Origin: SAR86 cluster bacterium AG-390-O18
GTDB taxonomy: Bacteria > Pseudomonadota > Gammaproteobacteria > Magnimaribacterales > AG-339-G14
Length of the DNA: 58,600 bases
Direction of reading: 5' to 3'
NCBI GenBank assembly: GCA_003279605.1
Contig: QCHF01000003.1
Location: 1 to 58,600, forward strand
Shown here: in pieces, positions 27,950 to 36,506 of the stretch
How positions within the stretch are numbered: position 1 is the first letter of the stretch
How the letters are laid out: each line of letters starts with the position of its first letter
Notes under the pieces: generated by a model
What the model saw: the letters and a program-made list of their open reading frames with translations, nothing else
Told to the model about the DNA's origin: nothing
Database searches by the model: none
Program-made: the position numbers and the translations under genes

Positions 27950-30900
27950 GTGAGTAAATTCTTTAAAACAAGCTTGGCAGTAGTTGGTTCCATTTTTATG
28001 GTTTCATCTATGTATGCTCAAGCCACAATCGAGGAAGTAATCGTTACCGCGCAAAGAACCGAACAAAGTCTTCAGGATGTTCCAATTGCGGTATCAGCAT
28101 TTACTGACGAAATATTAGCAGACAGGCAAATTGAATACGCATCTGATATTCAGTTGCAAGTTCCAGGAGTTGCTTTCACTGCTACACAATTTGGTGCAGG
28201 TGGTTTCTCTATAAGAGGTATCACCAACCTTGCAACAGCAGCGAGTGCTGATGCAGGTGTAGAAATTCACTTGAATGGTTTGCCTTTGGGACTGACTTCA
28301 GTTTCTGAAATTCAATATTTAGACATGGCAAGGCTAGAGGTTCTTCGTGGACCTCAGGGAACTTTATTTGGTCGTAATGCAACAGGTGGAGTGATCAACC
28401 TAATTACCGCTAAACCCGATTTAGACGAATTTTATGGCAGTGCCGATATCAAATATGGTCAAGACAACGAAAAGATGGTGACCATGATGCTTAACGTTCC
28501 TGTCACTGACCAACTTGGGTTGCGTTTTGCTTTTACTAACCTTGAAAAAGATGGTGTTCATCAAAATATGTATTCAGAAGCAACTGATGATTTTGATAAC
28601 AGAGATGGTTACCAATGGCGAGCTACATTAGCTTACGAATTTGACGACACCATGAGAATAACTGCTGTGCATAATGCTTACGATGAAGAATCTGCAAGAA
28701 ACCAAGTAAGTGGTGTTTGGTGTGAAACCGGAGGTAGTTTGACTCAAGGTTGTGTGGTTGGTGGAAATCAGGTTTTCCAACAAATTTCACCTATGTCGAA
28801 TGGTTCAACTTTACCTTCCTTACTAGGTGGAAACCTTGCTTTTTATCTTCCCGGTCAATTGGGATGTGCTGCCGGAGCAAACACCGGTAAATGTTACAAT
28901 CCTCTTTCCGGATTTAATGCCGCTGCAGCAGGTGCTACGGCTAATGCCCTATATGCTGGTTTGGTAGATGCTCCTAATATTCCAAACGAATTTTTCAAAG
29001 CTAATGTGTGGAGATCCCCTAGACACGAAGCTCAAGAATCCACTTCGCAATTACTTTTTGAAAAAGATTTCGACCAAGGTCAACTGACTGTTTCTGCAAA
29101 TGTTAAGAAGAGAGTGTTTTATCGAGATACTGCATCGCTATCATACGAAGCATCTTCAATGAGATGGTCACCAACTCTTCAAGCTAACTCTGCACTATTT
29201 TTAGCAAATGGCGGTACTCTTGGAGGAGTCACTGGAGATGCCACTAAAGGAGCCCAACTGGGTGTGCCTTTAGGATATACCAACTTTTATGCAACCCCAC
29301 AATGTGATCTTGATGCCGGACAAGCCGGAATTTTCTGTGCCAACGGTCAAGGTGTAAGAGGCTATCACAGGCTTCCAGTTTCTGGAGATGCTTCATACAG
29401 CAATTCAAGAAGTAATACTTACGAAGTTAAGTATGCTTCTGACCTTGATGGCATGTTCAATTTCTTAGTAGGTGCCATAAGTATTTCTAATGAAGCAAAT
29501 AGTTTCTATGACGTTTATGCCTCTGGTATTACTATGAATGGTCTTCAATTGCCTGGAACTATTGCTGGATCTTACCGTGGTGGTTTTGCAACTCTTGCAG
29601 GGTGTGCTTTCCAACCGGCAAATACCGGAACATGTACTGCACTGCAAACTGGTACTGGTAATGCAATCGTGGGTGGTTTTGCCGCAGCTTCTGGAGGACT
29701 ATTAAGCGTTGATACTGCACAAAATCAAGCAGTTGCAAGAGCTCAAATGTTACAGAGAATTGCGAGAATTGATGGTGTTTACACAGAGTATTTCCACAAT
29801 GAAACTGCTCCTTTCCAATTGGATGCAGAAGCAATATTTACGGAATTTTATTTTAATATCGCAGATCGTCACAAGTTAACTCTTGGTCTTCGTTACACAC
29901 AAGACAGAAAAGAGGTAAGAACTAGAGCAACTTTCTATGACACACCTGTAGTTTCTAACTGGTCAGCTGCTGCACTTGCTGCAGGTTGTGCTGGAATAAA
30001 TCCTGCCTTAGGTGGAACAGATTCAACAGCATTTACTTTGACTAATGGTGCTGTAACTTTCGAGACAGCTTGTCAAACTAGTGCAACAAGTGGAATGGCT
30101 AATACTGTAGGCCAACAAATTGGTACGTCGCTTGATGGGACTGGTGCAGGTGGTCAAGGTTACTTGTTATCCGGAGTAGACGCTTTTAATGCTGATTATG
30201 CAACTGCTGTCCCAGCTATTGTTCCTATTAAAGAGTTTTCAAACACTACTGGAAGATTGGTTTGGGATTTTGCGATTAATGATGATACTTTGATGTACAT
30301 CAGTTATTCGAAAGGATTTAAAGGTGGTGGATTTAACCCGCCATTTAACGCAGCTCAATTCCCGAATACGCCTTTTGCTTTTGAAAGTACAGAAGTTGAA
30401 GCATTAGAGTTGGGTATAAAAGCTACTGTTCCTGAAATAGGATTGGTTGCTAACGCATCCTTTTACTACAACGACTTCGAAAATTTCCACTTGGGGTCAA
30501 TCAGAAACGAAACAGCGATCAACTATGGAATACCATTGGAAAGCATGGGTGCTGAGCTAGAGCTTTATCTCACGCCACCAGATGTTCCTGGTCTTTCTTT
30601 CAACATGCAATTTAGCTACTACGACTCCGAAATTGGAGATGCAGCTATTGTAAATCCTCACGATTTAGGTGGTCACTACAATGGTTTAGCTTCAGCGTCC
30701 ACATGGCATGTCATGAAAAGTCACACTGCTAACTCATTCTTAGCTAATAAAGATAACTTAGGTCATATTTATGGAAACGTTCTGCAATATCAATTAGCTA
30801 CAGCAGGTGCTGCCGCTGCATCCGCAGCTGGTGGTGGAGATGCTGCTGCTCAAAATACTGCTTTTAACGGTGCAATTACTGGACTTGTTACAACTAACGC

Positions 30901-31861
30901 ATTCGCTGCAACTGTAGCTGGACAAATGTCTGCTGCTGCTACTGCTGCTGCTGGTGCTGGTGGAAATGCAGCTGCTCAAGCTGCTGCTGCAGATGCTGCA
31001 AGAGATGCAACAGCTCAAGCTGCATTGCTTTTGATTCCTGCAGAAATGAGTGCTGCTGCAACTTCTTATGGAACAAAAGCTGATGTTTGTCACTTTGTTC
31101 CTGCAGGGTTACCAGGCGGTGCACAATTAAACACTTGTTTACCGACTGCCTTTACTCCAACTAACGTAGTTGCTGGAAGCGCTCCAACTGCTTCTCTAGT
31201 TTACTCACCTACTGTTAAGCAGGTTGGTGGAGTAACAGTTGCTGGTCCTACTGGAACACTTCTTCCTTCGATTGGTGTCCTAGGTACTGGTGCTGCTTTA
31301 CAAACTGGCGGAATATGTATGCTTTATGGCATGCATATAAACCCAGCTGTAAAAGCTGCTGTTTCAGGAGAAACATATAATGGTGGAAACGGTATAGTTG
31401 TCGGAGCAGGAGATCCTGATGGCGATGGTACCAATGAGGCTGATACATGTTACAACACAGCTACTACCAATGGACTTCTAGTAAATTCAGGATTGGAACA
31501 ATCCATTAAAGGAAATCCAATGCCTTTCTCAGATATTTCTCTGTCTTTAGGTGTTGCCTACACATTCCAAACTGACAATTTAGAAGTAACTCCAAGATTG
31601 GACTACTACTACAGAGGAGATGCACCCCAAAACGTATTCAATATTCAACAGAATAAAATTGCTGCTTGGGATGAAATCAACTTTAGACTTAACATTGTTC
31701 CAACTGATGGAAACTGGAGAGTCGTCTTTTATGGTCAAAACTTGACTGATGAAAGAAACGTAACAGCTGCAAACATTACTAACTCTTCAACAAGTCACAC
31801 TAGTTCTGTGTTTGTCAGAGAGCCAAGATCGTTTGGTTTCCAATTCGGTATAGACTTTTAA
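27950..31861 (+). CDS. TonB-dependent outer-membrane receptor with large Cys-paired, Ala-rich loops
   Basis: Outer-membrane active transporter, 1303 residues, much longer than usual (700-1000). A Sec signal peptide covers about 1-24. A TonB-box-like E-E-V-I-V-T-A-Q-R and plug domain follow (to about 155, with L-R-G-P-Q-G-T-L-F-G-R-N-A-T-G-G). The beta-barrel ends in the aromatic terminus F-G-F-Q-F-G-I-D-F. Inserts contain 14 cysteines in seven consecutive close pairs (258/268, 306/315, 452/463, 552/562, 680/708, 1047/1063, 1123/1167), a 96-residue Ala-rich segment (about 950-1045) and a D-P-D-G-D-G acidic loop near 1155. GTG start with a strong ribosome site. A terminator follows at once, so it is monocistronic. 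Substrate unknown; neighbouring lipid genes are only suggestive. Confidence 0.92.
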   Translation: MSKFFKTSLAVVGSIFMVSSMYAQATIEEVIVTAQRTEQSLQDVPIAVSAFTDEILADRQIEYASDIQLQVPGVAFTATQFGAGGFSIRGITNLATAASADAGVEIHLNGLPLGLTSVSEIQYLDMARLEVLRGPQGTLFGRNATGGVINLITAKPDLDEFYGSADIKYGQDNEKMVTMMLNVPVTDQLGLRFAFTNLEKDGVHQNMYSEATDDFDNRDGYQWRATLAYEFDDTMRITAVHNAYDEESARNQVSGVWCETGGSLTQGCVVGGNQVFQQISPMSNGSTLPSLLGGNLAFYLPGQLGCAAGANTGKCYNPLSGFNAAAAGATANALYAGLVDAPNIPNEFFKANVWRSPRHEAQESTSQLLFEKDFDQGQLTVSANVKKRVFYRDTASLSYEASSMRWSPTLQANSALFLANGGTLGGVTGDATKGAQLGVPLGYTNFYATPQCDLDAGQAGIFCANGQGVRGYHRLPVSGDASYSNSRSNTYEVKYASDLDGMFNFLVGAISISNEANSFYDVYASGITMNGLQLPGTIAGSYRGGFATLAGCAFQPANTGTCTALQTGTGNAIVGGFAAASGGLLSVDTAQNQAVARAQMLQRIARIDGVYTEYFHNETAPFQLDAEAIFTEFYFNIADRHKLTLGLRYTQDRKEVRTRATFYDTPVVSNWSAAALAAGCAGINPALGGTDSTAFTLTNGAVTFETACQTSATSGMANTVGQQIGTSLDGTGAGGQGYLLSGVDAFNADYATAVPAIVPIKEFSNTTGRLVWDFAINDDTLMYISYSKGFKGGGFNPPFNAAQFPNTPFAFESTEVEALELGIKATVPEIGLVANASFYYNDFENFHLGSIRNETAINYGIPLESMGAELELYLTPPDVPGLSFNMQFSYYDSEIGDAAIVNPHDLGGHYNGLASASTWHVMKSHTANSFLANKDNLGHIYGNVLQYQLATAGAAAASAAGGGDAAAQNTAFNGAITGLVTTNAFAATVAGQMSAAATAAAGAGGNAAAQAAAADAARDATAQAALLLIPAEMSAAATSYGTKADVCHFVPAGLPGGAQLNTCLPTAFTPTNVVAGSAPTASLVYSPTVKQVGGVTVAGPTGTLLPSIGVLGTGAALQTGGICMLYGMHINPAVKAAVSGETYNGGNGIVVGAGDPDGDGTNEADTCYNTATTNGLLVNSGLEQSIKGNPMPFSDISLSLGVAYTFQTDNLEVTPRLDYYYRGDAPQNVFNIQQNKIAAWDEINFRLNIVPTDGNWRVVFYGQNLTDERNVTAANITNSSTSHTSSVFVREPRSFGFQFGIDF

Positions 31862-31874
31862 TAGTCTTAAAATT

Positions 31875-31908
31875 AAAAAAACCCTTGCTTCGGCAAGGGT
31901 TTTTTTTT
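31875..31908 (+). terminator. Rho-independent terminator after the TonB receptor gene
   Basis: An 8-bp GC-containing stem ACCCTTGC/GCAAGGGT (31881-31888 and 31893-31900) closes a TTCG tetraloop, flanked by an A run and followed by eight or more T. It sits 14-20 bases after the receptor stop codon. It is the only textbook intrinsic terminator I see in the window. The flanking A and T runs extend the pairing and may make it bidirectional, though no gene approaches from the other side. Confidence 0.95.
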
Positions 31909-31933
31909 GTTAGTAATACATTCAATAAGTCTT

Positions 31934-31939
31934 TATAAT
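31934..31939 (+). promoter_or_regulatory. Candidate -10 element for the thiolase gene
   Basis: A perfect TATAAT lies downstream of the receptor terminator and 26 bases before the thiolase ATG. AGGAG at 31956-31960 gives a normal ribosome site 5 bases before the ATG. No good -35 is at the right distance. A promoter is expected here because the terminator isolates the gene from upstream transcription. Confidence 0.5.
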
Positions 31940-31965
31940 CAAGATTCAAAAAAATAGGAGATTTT

Positions 31966-33159
31966 ATGAGAAACGTAGTAATCGTTGATAGCGTCCGTAC
32001 TGGATTAGCTAAGTCTTTTCGAGGGGGATTTAACCAAACTCGTGCTGATAATATGACAGCGCATTTAGTAAATGCTTTATTAGAAAGAAACCCAGGATTA
32101 GATCCTGCTATGGTGGAAGATATGATTCTTGGATGTGGCGCTCCAGAAGGGGCACAAGGACATAACATTGCCAGAAATGCAGCTGTATTATCTAACCTGC
32201 CTATAGAAGTTGGAGGAACCACTGTAAATAGATATTGTTCTTCTGGATTACAAACTGTAGCCATGGCTGCAACTCAAGTTCAAAGTGGCTTCAGTGATTG
32301 TATTATGGCGGGTGGAGTGGAATCTATTTCTACTACCCAAGGAAATACAAATATGCATATGTATGTAAATGATAAATTAGCTGCAGATGTACCTGGTATT
32401 TATCATGCTATGGGCCAAACAGCTGAGTGTGTTGCTAAACGTTACGATGTAACCCGAGAAGCACAAGATGAATATGCTTTATCAAGTCAGCAAAGAACTG
32501 CTGCTGCTCAAGAAGCTGGTTTTTATGACGACGAAATTGTTCCAATGGATACAGTCATGAAACTTGTTAATAAAGAGTCCGGCGAAGAAAAAGACGTAGA
32601 AGTTACTGTAGATCGTGACGACTGTAATCGTCCTGAAACTACTATTGAAGGTTTGTCTTCTTTAAAACCTGTGTTTGATCCTGAAAATGGTTCTGTAACT
32701 GCAGGAAACTCATCACAACTTTCTGATGGTGCTTCTGTAACTCTAGTTATGAGTGAAGATAAGGCTAAAGAGTTAGGTCTTGAACCTAAATTATACTTTA
32801 GAGGGTTTACCGTTGTTGGTTGTCAGCCAGATGAAATGGGAATCGGTCCGGTTTACTCAATCCCTAAGCTTTTGAAGTCGGCAGATTTAAAACTAGAAGA
32901 CATTGACTTATGGGAGCTTAACGAAGCTTTTGCATCTCAAGTGGTTTACATCAGAGATAAGCTAGGTCTTCCTAGTGATAAGCTTAATGTAAATGGTGGT
33001 TCAATTTCTATAGGGCACCCTTTTGGTATGACTGGCTCACGTCAGGTTGGTCACGTCGCTAGAGAGCTTAATAGGAGAGGTGGAAAATACGGCATCGTCA
33101 CAATGTGTGTTGGTGGCGGTATGGGAGCTACAGGCTTATTTGAAGCTTACAATTCTTAA
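31966..33159 (+). CDS. Thiolase (acetyl-CoA acyltransferase)
   Basis: Cytosolic thiolase for beta-oxidation or acetoacetyl-CoA chemistry. The 397-residue protein has the acyl-accepting Cys91 in N-R-Y-C-S-S-G, His351 in S-I-G-H-P-F-G, and Cys381 in M-C-V-G-G-G-M-G, the complete catalytic set. Degradative FadA-like and FadI-like subgroups and biosynthetic AtoB-type enzymes share these motifs; I lean to a degradative acyltransferase but cannot settle chain length. No fadB partner is adjacent. thiL follows after 18 bases and may be cotranscribed. Confidence 0.9.
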   Translation: MRNVVIVDSVRTGLAKSFRGGFNQTRADNMTAHLVNALLERNPGLDPAMVEDMILGCGAPEGAQGHNIARNAAVLSNLPIEVGGTTVNRYCSSGLQTVAMAATQVQSGFSDCIMAGGVESISTTQGNTNMHMYVNDKLAADVPGIYHAMGQTAECVAKRYDVTREAQDEYALSSQQRTAAAQEAGFYDDEIVPMDTVMKLVNKESGEEKDVEVTVDRDDCNRPETTIEGLSSLKPVFDPENGSVTAGNSSQLSDGASVTLVMSEDKAKELGLEPKLYFRGFTVVGCQPDEMGIGPVYSIPKLLKSADLKLEDIDLWELNEAFASQVVYIRDKLGLPSDKLNVNGGSISIGHPFGMTGSRQVGHVARELNRRGGKYGIVTMCVGGGMGATGLFEAYNS

Positions 33160-33177
33160 TTATTTATCCGATTCTAA

Positions 33178-34125
33178 ATGAAAGAATCGGATGAATTTTT
33201 AGTCCTACAAAAATACTTTAAAAACTTGGGGAGTCAATACAACGACTCCTCAGGTATTGTTATTGGACCTGGCGATGATTCAGGTCTTTTTTTAGCTAAT
33301 AAATCAGATCTGATCTTTTCTACAGATGTTTCAAATGCTGATATACATTTTCCAAAGACCTTAGCTCCAAATTTAATTGCCTACAGAGCTTGTTGTGTAG
33401 CAGCTAGCGACATTCCCGCTTGCGGTGGAACCCTAAAATGGCTATCCATAGGCCTTGTTACACCAAGCAAAGAATTAGCTTGGCTAAAAGACTTTGCAAG
33501 GGGTTTGAAACTATTTACTAAAACATATCAAGTACCAATTATTGGCGGGGACCTTGTGAAAGGAAGAGAATGTTCTGTTTCAGTAGGGGTTTGTGGCGAA
33601 GTAAATCATAAAGAGTTTATTTCTAGAAATGGTGCAAAAGTTGGCGATTCAATTTATGTCAGCGGGGTCTTAGGCACTGCCAAATTAGGTTTAAAAGTAA
33701 TTCAGTCAAAGAAAAAAAATTTAAATGTTGAAGAAAAAAAACATGCTAAAAAGTTTCTCCAGCCTAAAGTTCATACTTTACTAGGAAAAAATTTAAGAAA
33801 CATTGCTAGTAGCTGTATAGATATTTCTGATGGGTTGCTAGGAGATTTGAGCCATATCTGTCAGCAAAGTAATTTAGGTGCTGAAATAAATATTGATTTA
33901 ATTCCTTATAAAGGTCCTTTCAAGGATGCTTTAACTTGGGGAGATGATTATGAACTTTGTTTTACCGTGCCAAAAAATAAAGAACTTAAGTTATCTCAAC
34001 TGTGCAAAAAATTAAAATTTAAAAAATTCAAGATAGGTGAAATGACTTCAGGAAAAGGCATCAAGATTTATCAAGGAAAACAAGAAATATCCATTAAAAG
34101 TAAAAGCTACAATCATTTGAGTTGA
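33178..34125 (+). CDS. thiL: Thiamine-monophosphate kinase
   Basis: It phosphorylates thiamine monophosphate to the cofactor diphosphate. The 315-residue PurM/AIR-synthetase-fold protein has I-G-P-G-D-D-S-G near 28-35, F-S-T-D-V near 45-49 with the Mg-binding Asp, G-G-D-L-V-K-G near 123-129, and I-D-I-S-D-G-L near 217-223. The next gene, pgpA, starts at the final base of its TGA (TGATG), the usual thiL-pgpA coupling. The pair is displaced from nusB compared with other gammaproteobacteria. DXP made by dxs, convergent with pgpA, also feeds thiamine synthesis. Confidence 0.94.
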   Translation: MKESDEFLVLQKYFKNLGSQYNDSSGIVIGPGDDSGLFLANKSDLIFSTDVSNADIHFPKTLAPNLIAYRACCVAASDIPACGGTLKWLSIGLVTPSKELAWLKDFARGLKLFTKTYQVPIIGGDLVKGRECSVSVGVCGEVNHKEFISRNGAKVGDSIYVSGVLGTAKLGLKVIQSKKKNLNVEEKKHAKKFLQPKVHTLLGKNLRNIASSCIDISDGLLGDLSHICQQSNLGAEINIDLIPYKGPFKDALTWGDDYELCFTVPKNKELKLSQLCKKLKFKKFKIGEMTSGKGIKIYQGKQEISIKSKSYNHLS

Positions 34126-34649
34126 TGAATAAATTTCCCGAACTAACTAAATTTTCACACCTTTTGGCATCTTTCTTTGGAATTGGACTTTTGCCTATTG
34201 CTCCAGGAACTTGGGGGTCTTTAGCAGGACTTTTATTATTTTTCTTTTTTATTTATCTTCAATTAAGTTTTTTTCTAATTGTTTCGATATTTTTTTTCTT
34301 TGTTATTTTTTCGATAATTGTTTGTGAGATTGCTTCAAAAGACTTAGTAGAAAAAGATCATAAGGCTATTGTGATTGATGAAGTTGCTGGCGCATGGCTA
34401 TCTTTTTTGTTTATACCTTTTTTGGGAGTCTATAACTTTTCAACTTCAGAATGGCTAAAAGAATCCTATCTTGCTGCTTGCATTCTATTTTTTATTTTTC
34501 GTTTTTTTGATATCTTAAAACCTCATCCAATCTCTTATATTGATAGAAAATTAAAATCAGGTTTTGGAATTGTTTTGGACGATTTAATAGCAGGCTTATT
34601 TGCAGGCCTAACTTTGTTAGGCGGAAACTTTTTTATCCAAATTTTTTAA
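34125..34649 (+). CDS. pgpA: Phosphatidylglycerophosphatase A
   Basis: Inner-membrane phosphatase producing phosphatidylglycerol. Starting at ATG 34125 (overlapping the thiL stop as TGATG) gives 174 residues; a TTG at 34122 would add one. G-I-G-L-L-P-I-A-P-G-T-W-G-S near 20-33, D-E-V-A-G-A near 84-89, and F-R-F-F-D-I-L-K-P-H-P near 125-135 are PgpA signatures. There are about three hydrophobic segments. The 3' end overlaps the convergent dxs gene by 33 bp, an unusually long overlap of two essential-type genes. Confidence 0.93.
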   Translation: MNKFPELTKFSHLLASFFGIGLLPIAPGTWGSLAGLLLFFFFIYLQLSFFLIVSIFFFFVIFSIIVCEIASKDLVEKDHKAIVIDEVAGAWLSFLFIPFLGVYNFSTSEWLKESYLAACILFFIFRFFDILKPHPISYIDRKLKSGFGIVLDDLIAGLFAGLTLLGGNFFIQIF

Positions 34650-36506
34650 GTCTAGTTCTCGAGAAAGTTTTTCTATAATTTTATTTTTTGATAAGCCTGC
34701 AGCTTCTCTTTGGTCTTCTTGGCTGCCCACTATTGGAAACTCATCAGGAATCCCAAAAATCTTAAGTTTTTCAGAATATCCAATTTTTGATAAAAACTCA
34801 TTTACTGCTGAACCTGCTCCACCTTTTAATACATTTTCTTCAATGGAAACAATATGTTTGTAAGTTTTTGCATATTTTTCTATGAGTTCTTCGTCAAGAG
34901 GTTTTATAAATCTCATGTCTACCAAAGAACAGTTTAATGCATCGGCAATTTCCATCGATAAATTTAACATGTTACCGAAAGAGAAAATAACTAGATCTGA
35001 TACCGCTTCATTAATAACTCTTGCTTTACCAATTTCAAGAGAATCAAAGCTTTTGGAAATTTCAGCGCCAGGGCCTTCACCTCTTGGATAACGTATTGCT
35101 GCAGGCCCATGATAATCATATCCTGTCGAGAGCATCTTCCAGCATTCATTTTCATCAGAGGGACTCATAATAATCATGTTTGGGATACACCTCAAAAAAG
35201 AAACATCAAAGATACCTGCATGAGTTGCACCATCTCCACCTACAAAACCTGCTCTGTCTATGGCTAAAGTTACGTCTAATTTTTGTAAAGCAACATCGTG
35301 AATTAATTGATCATATGCTCGTTGTAAAAATGTGGAATAAATGGCAAGAATAGGTTTTTTCCCTTCTTTAGCTAAACCAGCAGCAAAAGTCATGCTATGT
35401 TGCTCAGCAATAGCAACATCGAAAAATTTATCTGGATTTTTTTCAGCAAAATCATTCATGCCTGAGCCTTCAGACATAGCTGGAGTAATGGCCACTAAGT
35501 TATCGTCGCCATCTTCCACCTTTTTTGAAAGCCAATCCCCAAAAACTGAAGAATATTTTTTTCCGTTGGGAATACTTTTTGTAGTTTCAATTTTATTTAG
35601 AGCATGAAACCCAATTGGATTTTTCTCAGCAGGTAAAAATCCTTTTCCTTTTTGAGTTATCAAATGCAAAAGTTTTGGACCTTTAAGATCTTTTAAATTT
35701 TTTAAGGTTGTTAACATTTCGTTAAGATTATGACCATCCATAGGGCCAATATAATTAAAACCTAGCTCTTCAAATAGAGTTCCAGGAGCCAACATACCTT
35801 TAAAATGTGTTTCTGCTCTTTTTGCAAAATTCTTAGCAGAAGGGATAAACCTTAAAGCTGTTTTTCCTCCTTCTCTTATAGAAGTATAAAATTTGCTTAC
35901 CCAAATTCTTGCCAAATAATTTGAAAACCCACCTATATTTCTTGAAATAGACATGCTGTTATCATTCAAAATAACTAAAATGTCTGAGTCCAGAGATCCT
36001 GCATGCGCTAGCGCTTCGTAAGCCATTCCAGCAGTCATAGCACCATCACCAATTACTGCAACATGATTTTTTTCAGGTTTGGCAACCGCCATGCCAAGAG
36101 CAGCACTAATAGAGGTACTTGAGTGTCCCGCACCAAAAGAATCGTAGATGCTCTCTTCAATATTTGTAAATGGGTGCAGACCATTTTTAGACCTTATGGA
36201 AGAAATTTCCCTTTTTCTACCTGTGATAATTTTGTGAGGATAACTTTGATGACCAACATCCCAGATCAAATTATCCTCAGGAGTATTGAATATGTAGTGC
36301 AAGGCAACAGTTAATTCAATAACACCTAGACCAGCTCCAAAATGACCACCACTTTGTGAAACTGAATAGATTAAATATTCTCTTAATTCATCTGAAAATT
36401 GATGAAGCTCCTTTTTTGTTAAATTTCTCAAATCAGCGGGATAATCCACTTTATCCAGCAATGGTGTGGAAGGAAAAGATTCTGGAATGTCAGAATAAGT
36501 CTTCAT
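34617..36506 (-). CDS. dxs: 1-deoxy-D-xylulose-5-phosphate synthase
   Basis: Thiamine-diphosphate enzyme condensing pyruvate and glyceraldehyde 3-phosphate, the entry to the MEP isoprenoid pathway. The 629-residue protein has Q-S-G-G-H-F-G-A-G-L-G near 51-61, the ThDP motif G-D-G-A-M-T-A-G near 153-160, F-N-Y-I-G-P-M-D-G-H-N near 249-259, and A-I-A-E-Q-H near 370-375. The C-terminal transketolase domain is complete. Start codon shares its first base with the end of ispA (1-bp overlap). Last gene of the xseB-ispA-dxs operon. Its 3' end overlaps pgpA. Confidence 0.97.
   Translation of the reverse strand: MKTYSDIPESFPSTPLLDKVDYPADLRNLTKKELHQFSDELREYLIYSVSQSGGHFGAGLGVIELTVALHYIFNTPEDNLIWDVGHQSYPHKIITGRKREISSIRSKNGLHPFTNIEESIYDSFGAGHSSTSISAALGMAVAKPEKNHVAVIGDGAMTAGMAYEALAHAGSLDSDILVILNDNSMSISRNIGGFSNYLARIWVSKFYTSIREGGKTALRFIPSAKNFAKRAETHFKGMLAPGTLFEELGFNYIGPMDGHNLNEMLTTLKNLKDLKGPKLLHLITQKGKGFLPAEKNPIGFHALNKIETTKSIPNGKKYSSVFGDWLSKKVEDGDDNLVAITPAMSEGSGMNDFAEKNPDKFFDVAIAEQHSMTFAAGLAKEGKKPILAIYSTFLQRAYDQLIHDVALQKLDVTLAIDRAGFVGGDGATHAGIFDVSFLRCIPNMIIMSPSDENECWKMLSTGYDYHGPAAIRYPRGEGPGAEISKSFDSLEIGKARVINEAVSDLVIFSFGNMLNLSMEIADALNCSLVDMRFIKPLDEELIEKYAKTYKHIVSIEENVLKGGAGSAVNEFLSKIGYSEKLKIFGIPDEFPIVGSQEDQREAAGLSKNKIIEKLSRELDLKNLDKKVSA

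Noticed and set aside
30794-31124. Antisense open frames rich in Ser/Cys or His/Gln opposite the TonB receptor
   Set aside because: They are the mirror image of GCT/GCA alanine codons in other frames. They lack ribosome sites and have low-complexity composition, so they are shadows of the receptor's Ala-rich segment.
31862-31965. Small RNA gene in the receptor-thiolase gap
   Set aside because: The hairpin is explained as a tetraloop terminator and the remainder as a promoter and ribosome site. Nothing else is conserved-looking.
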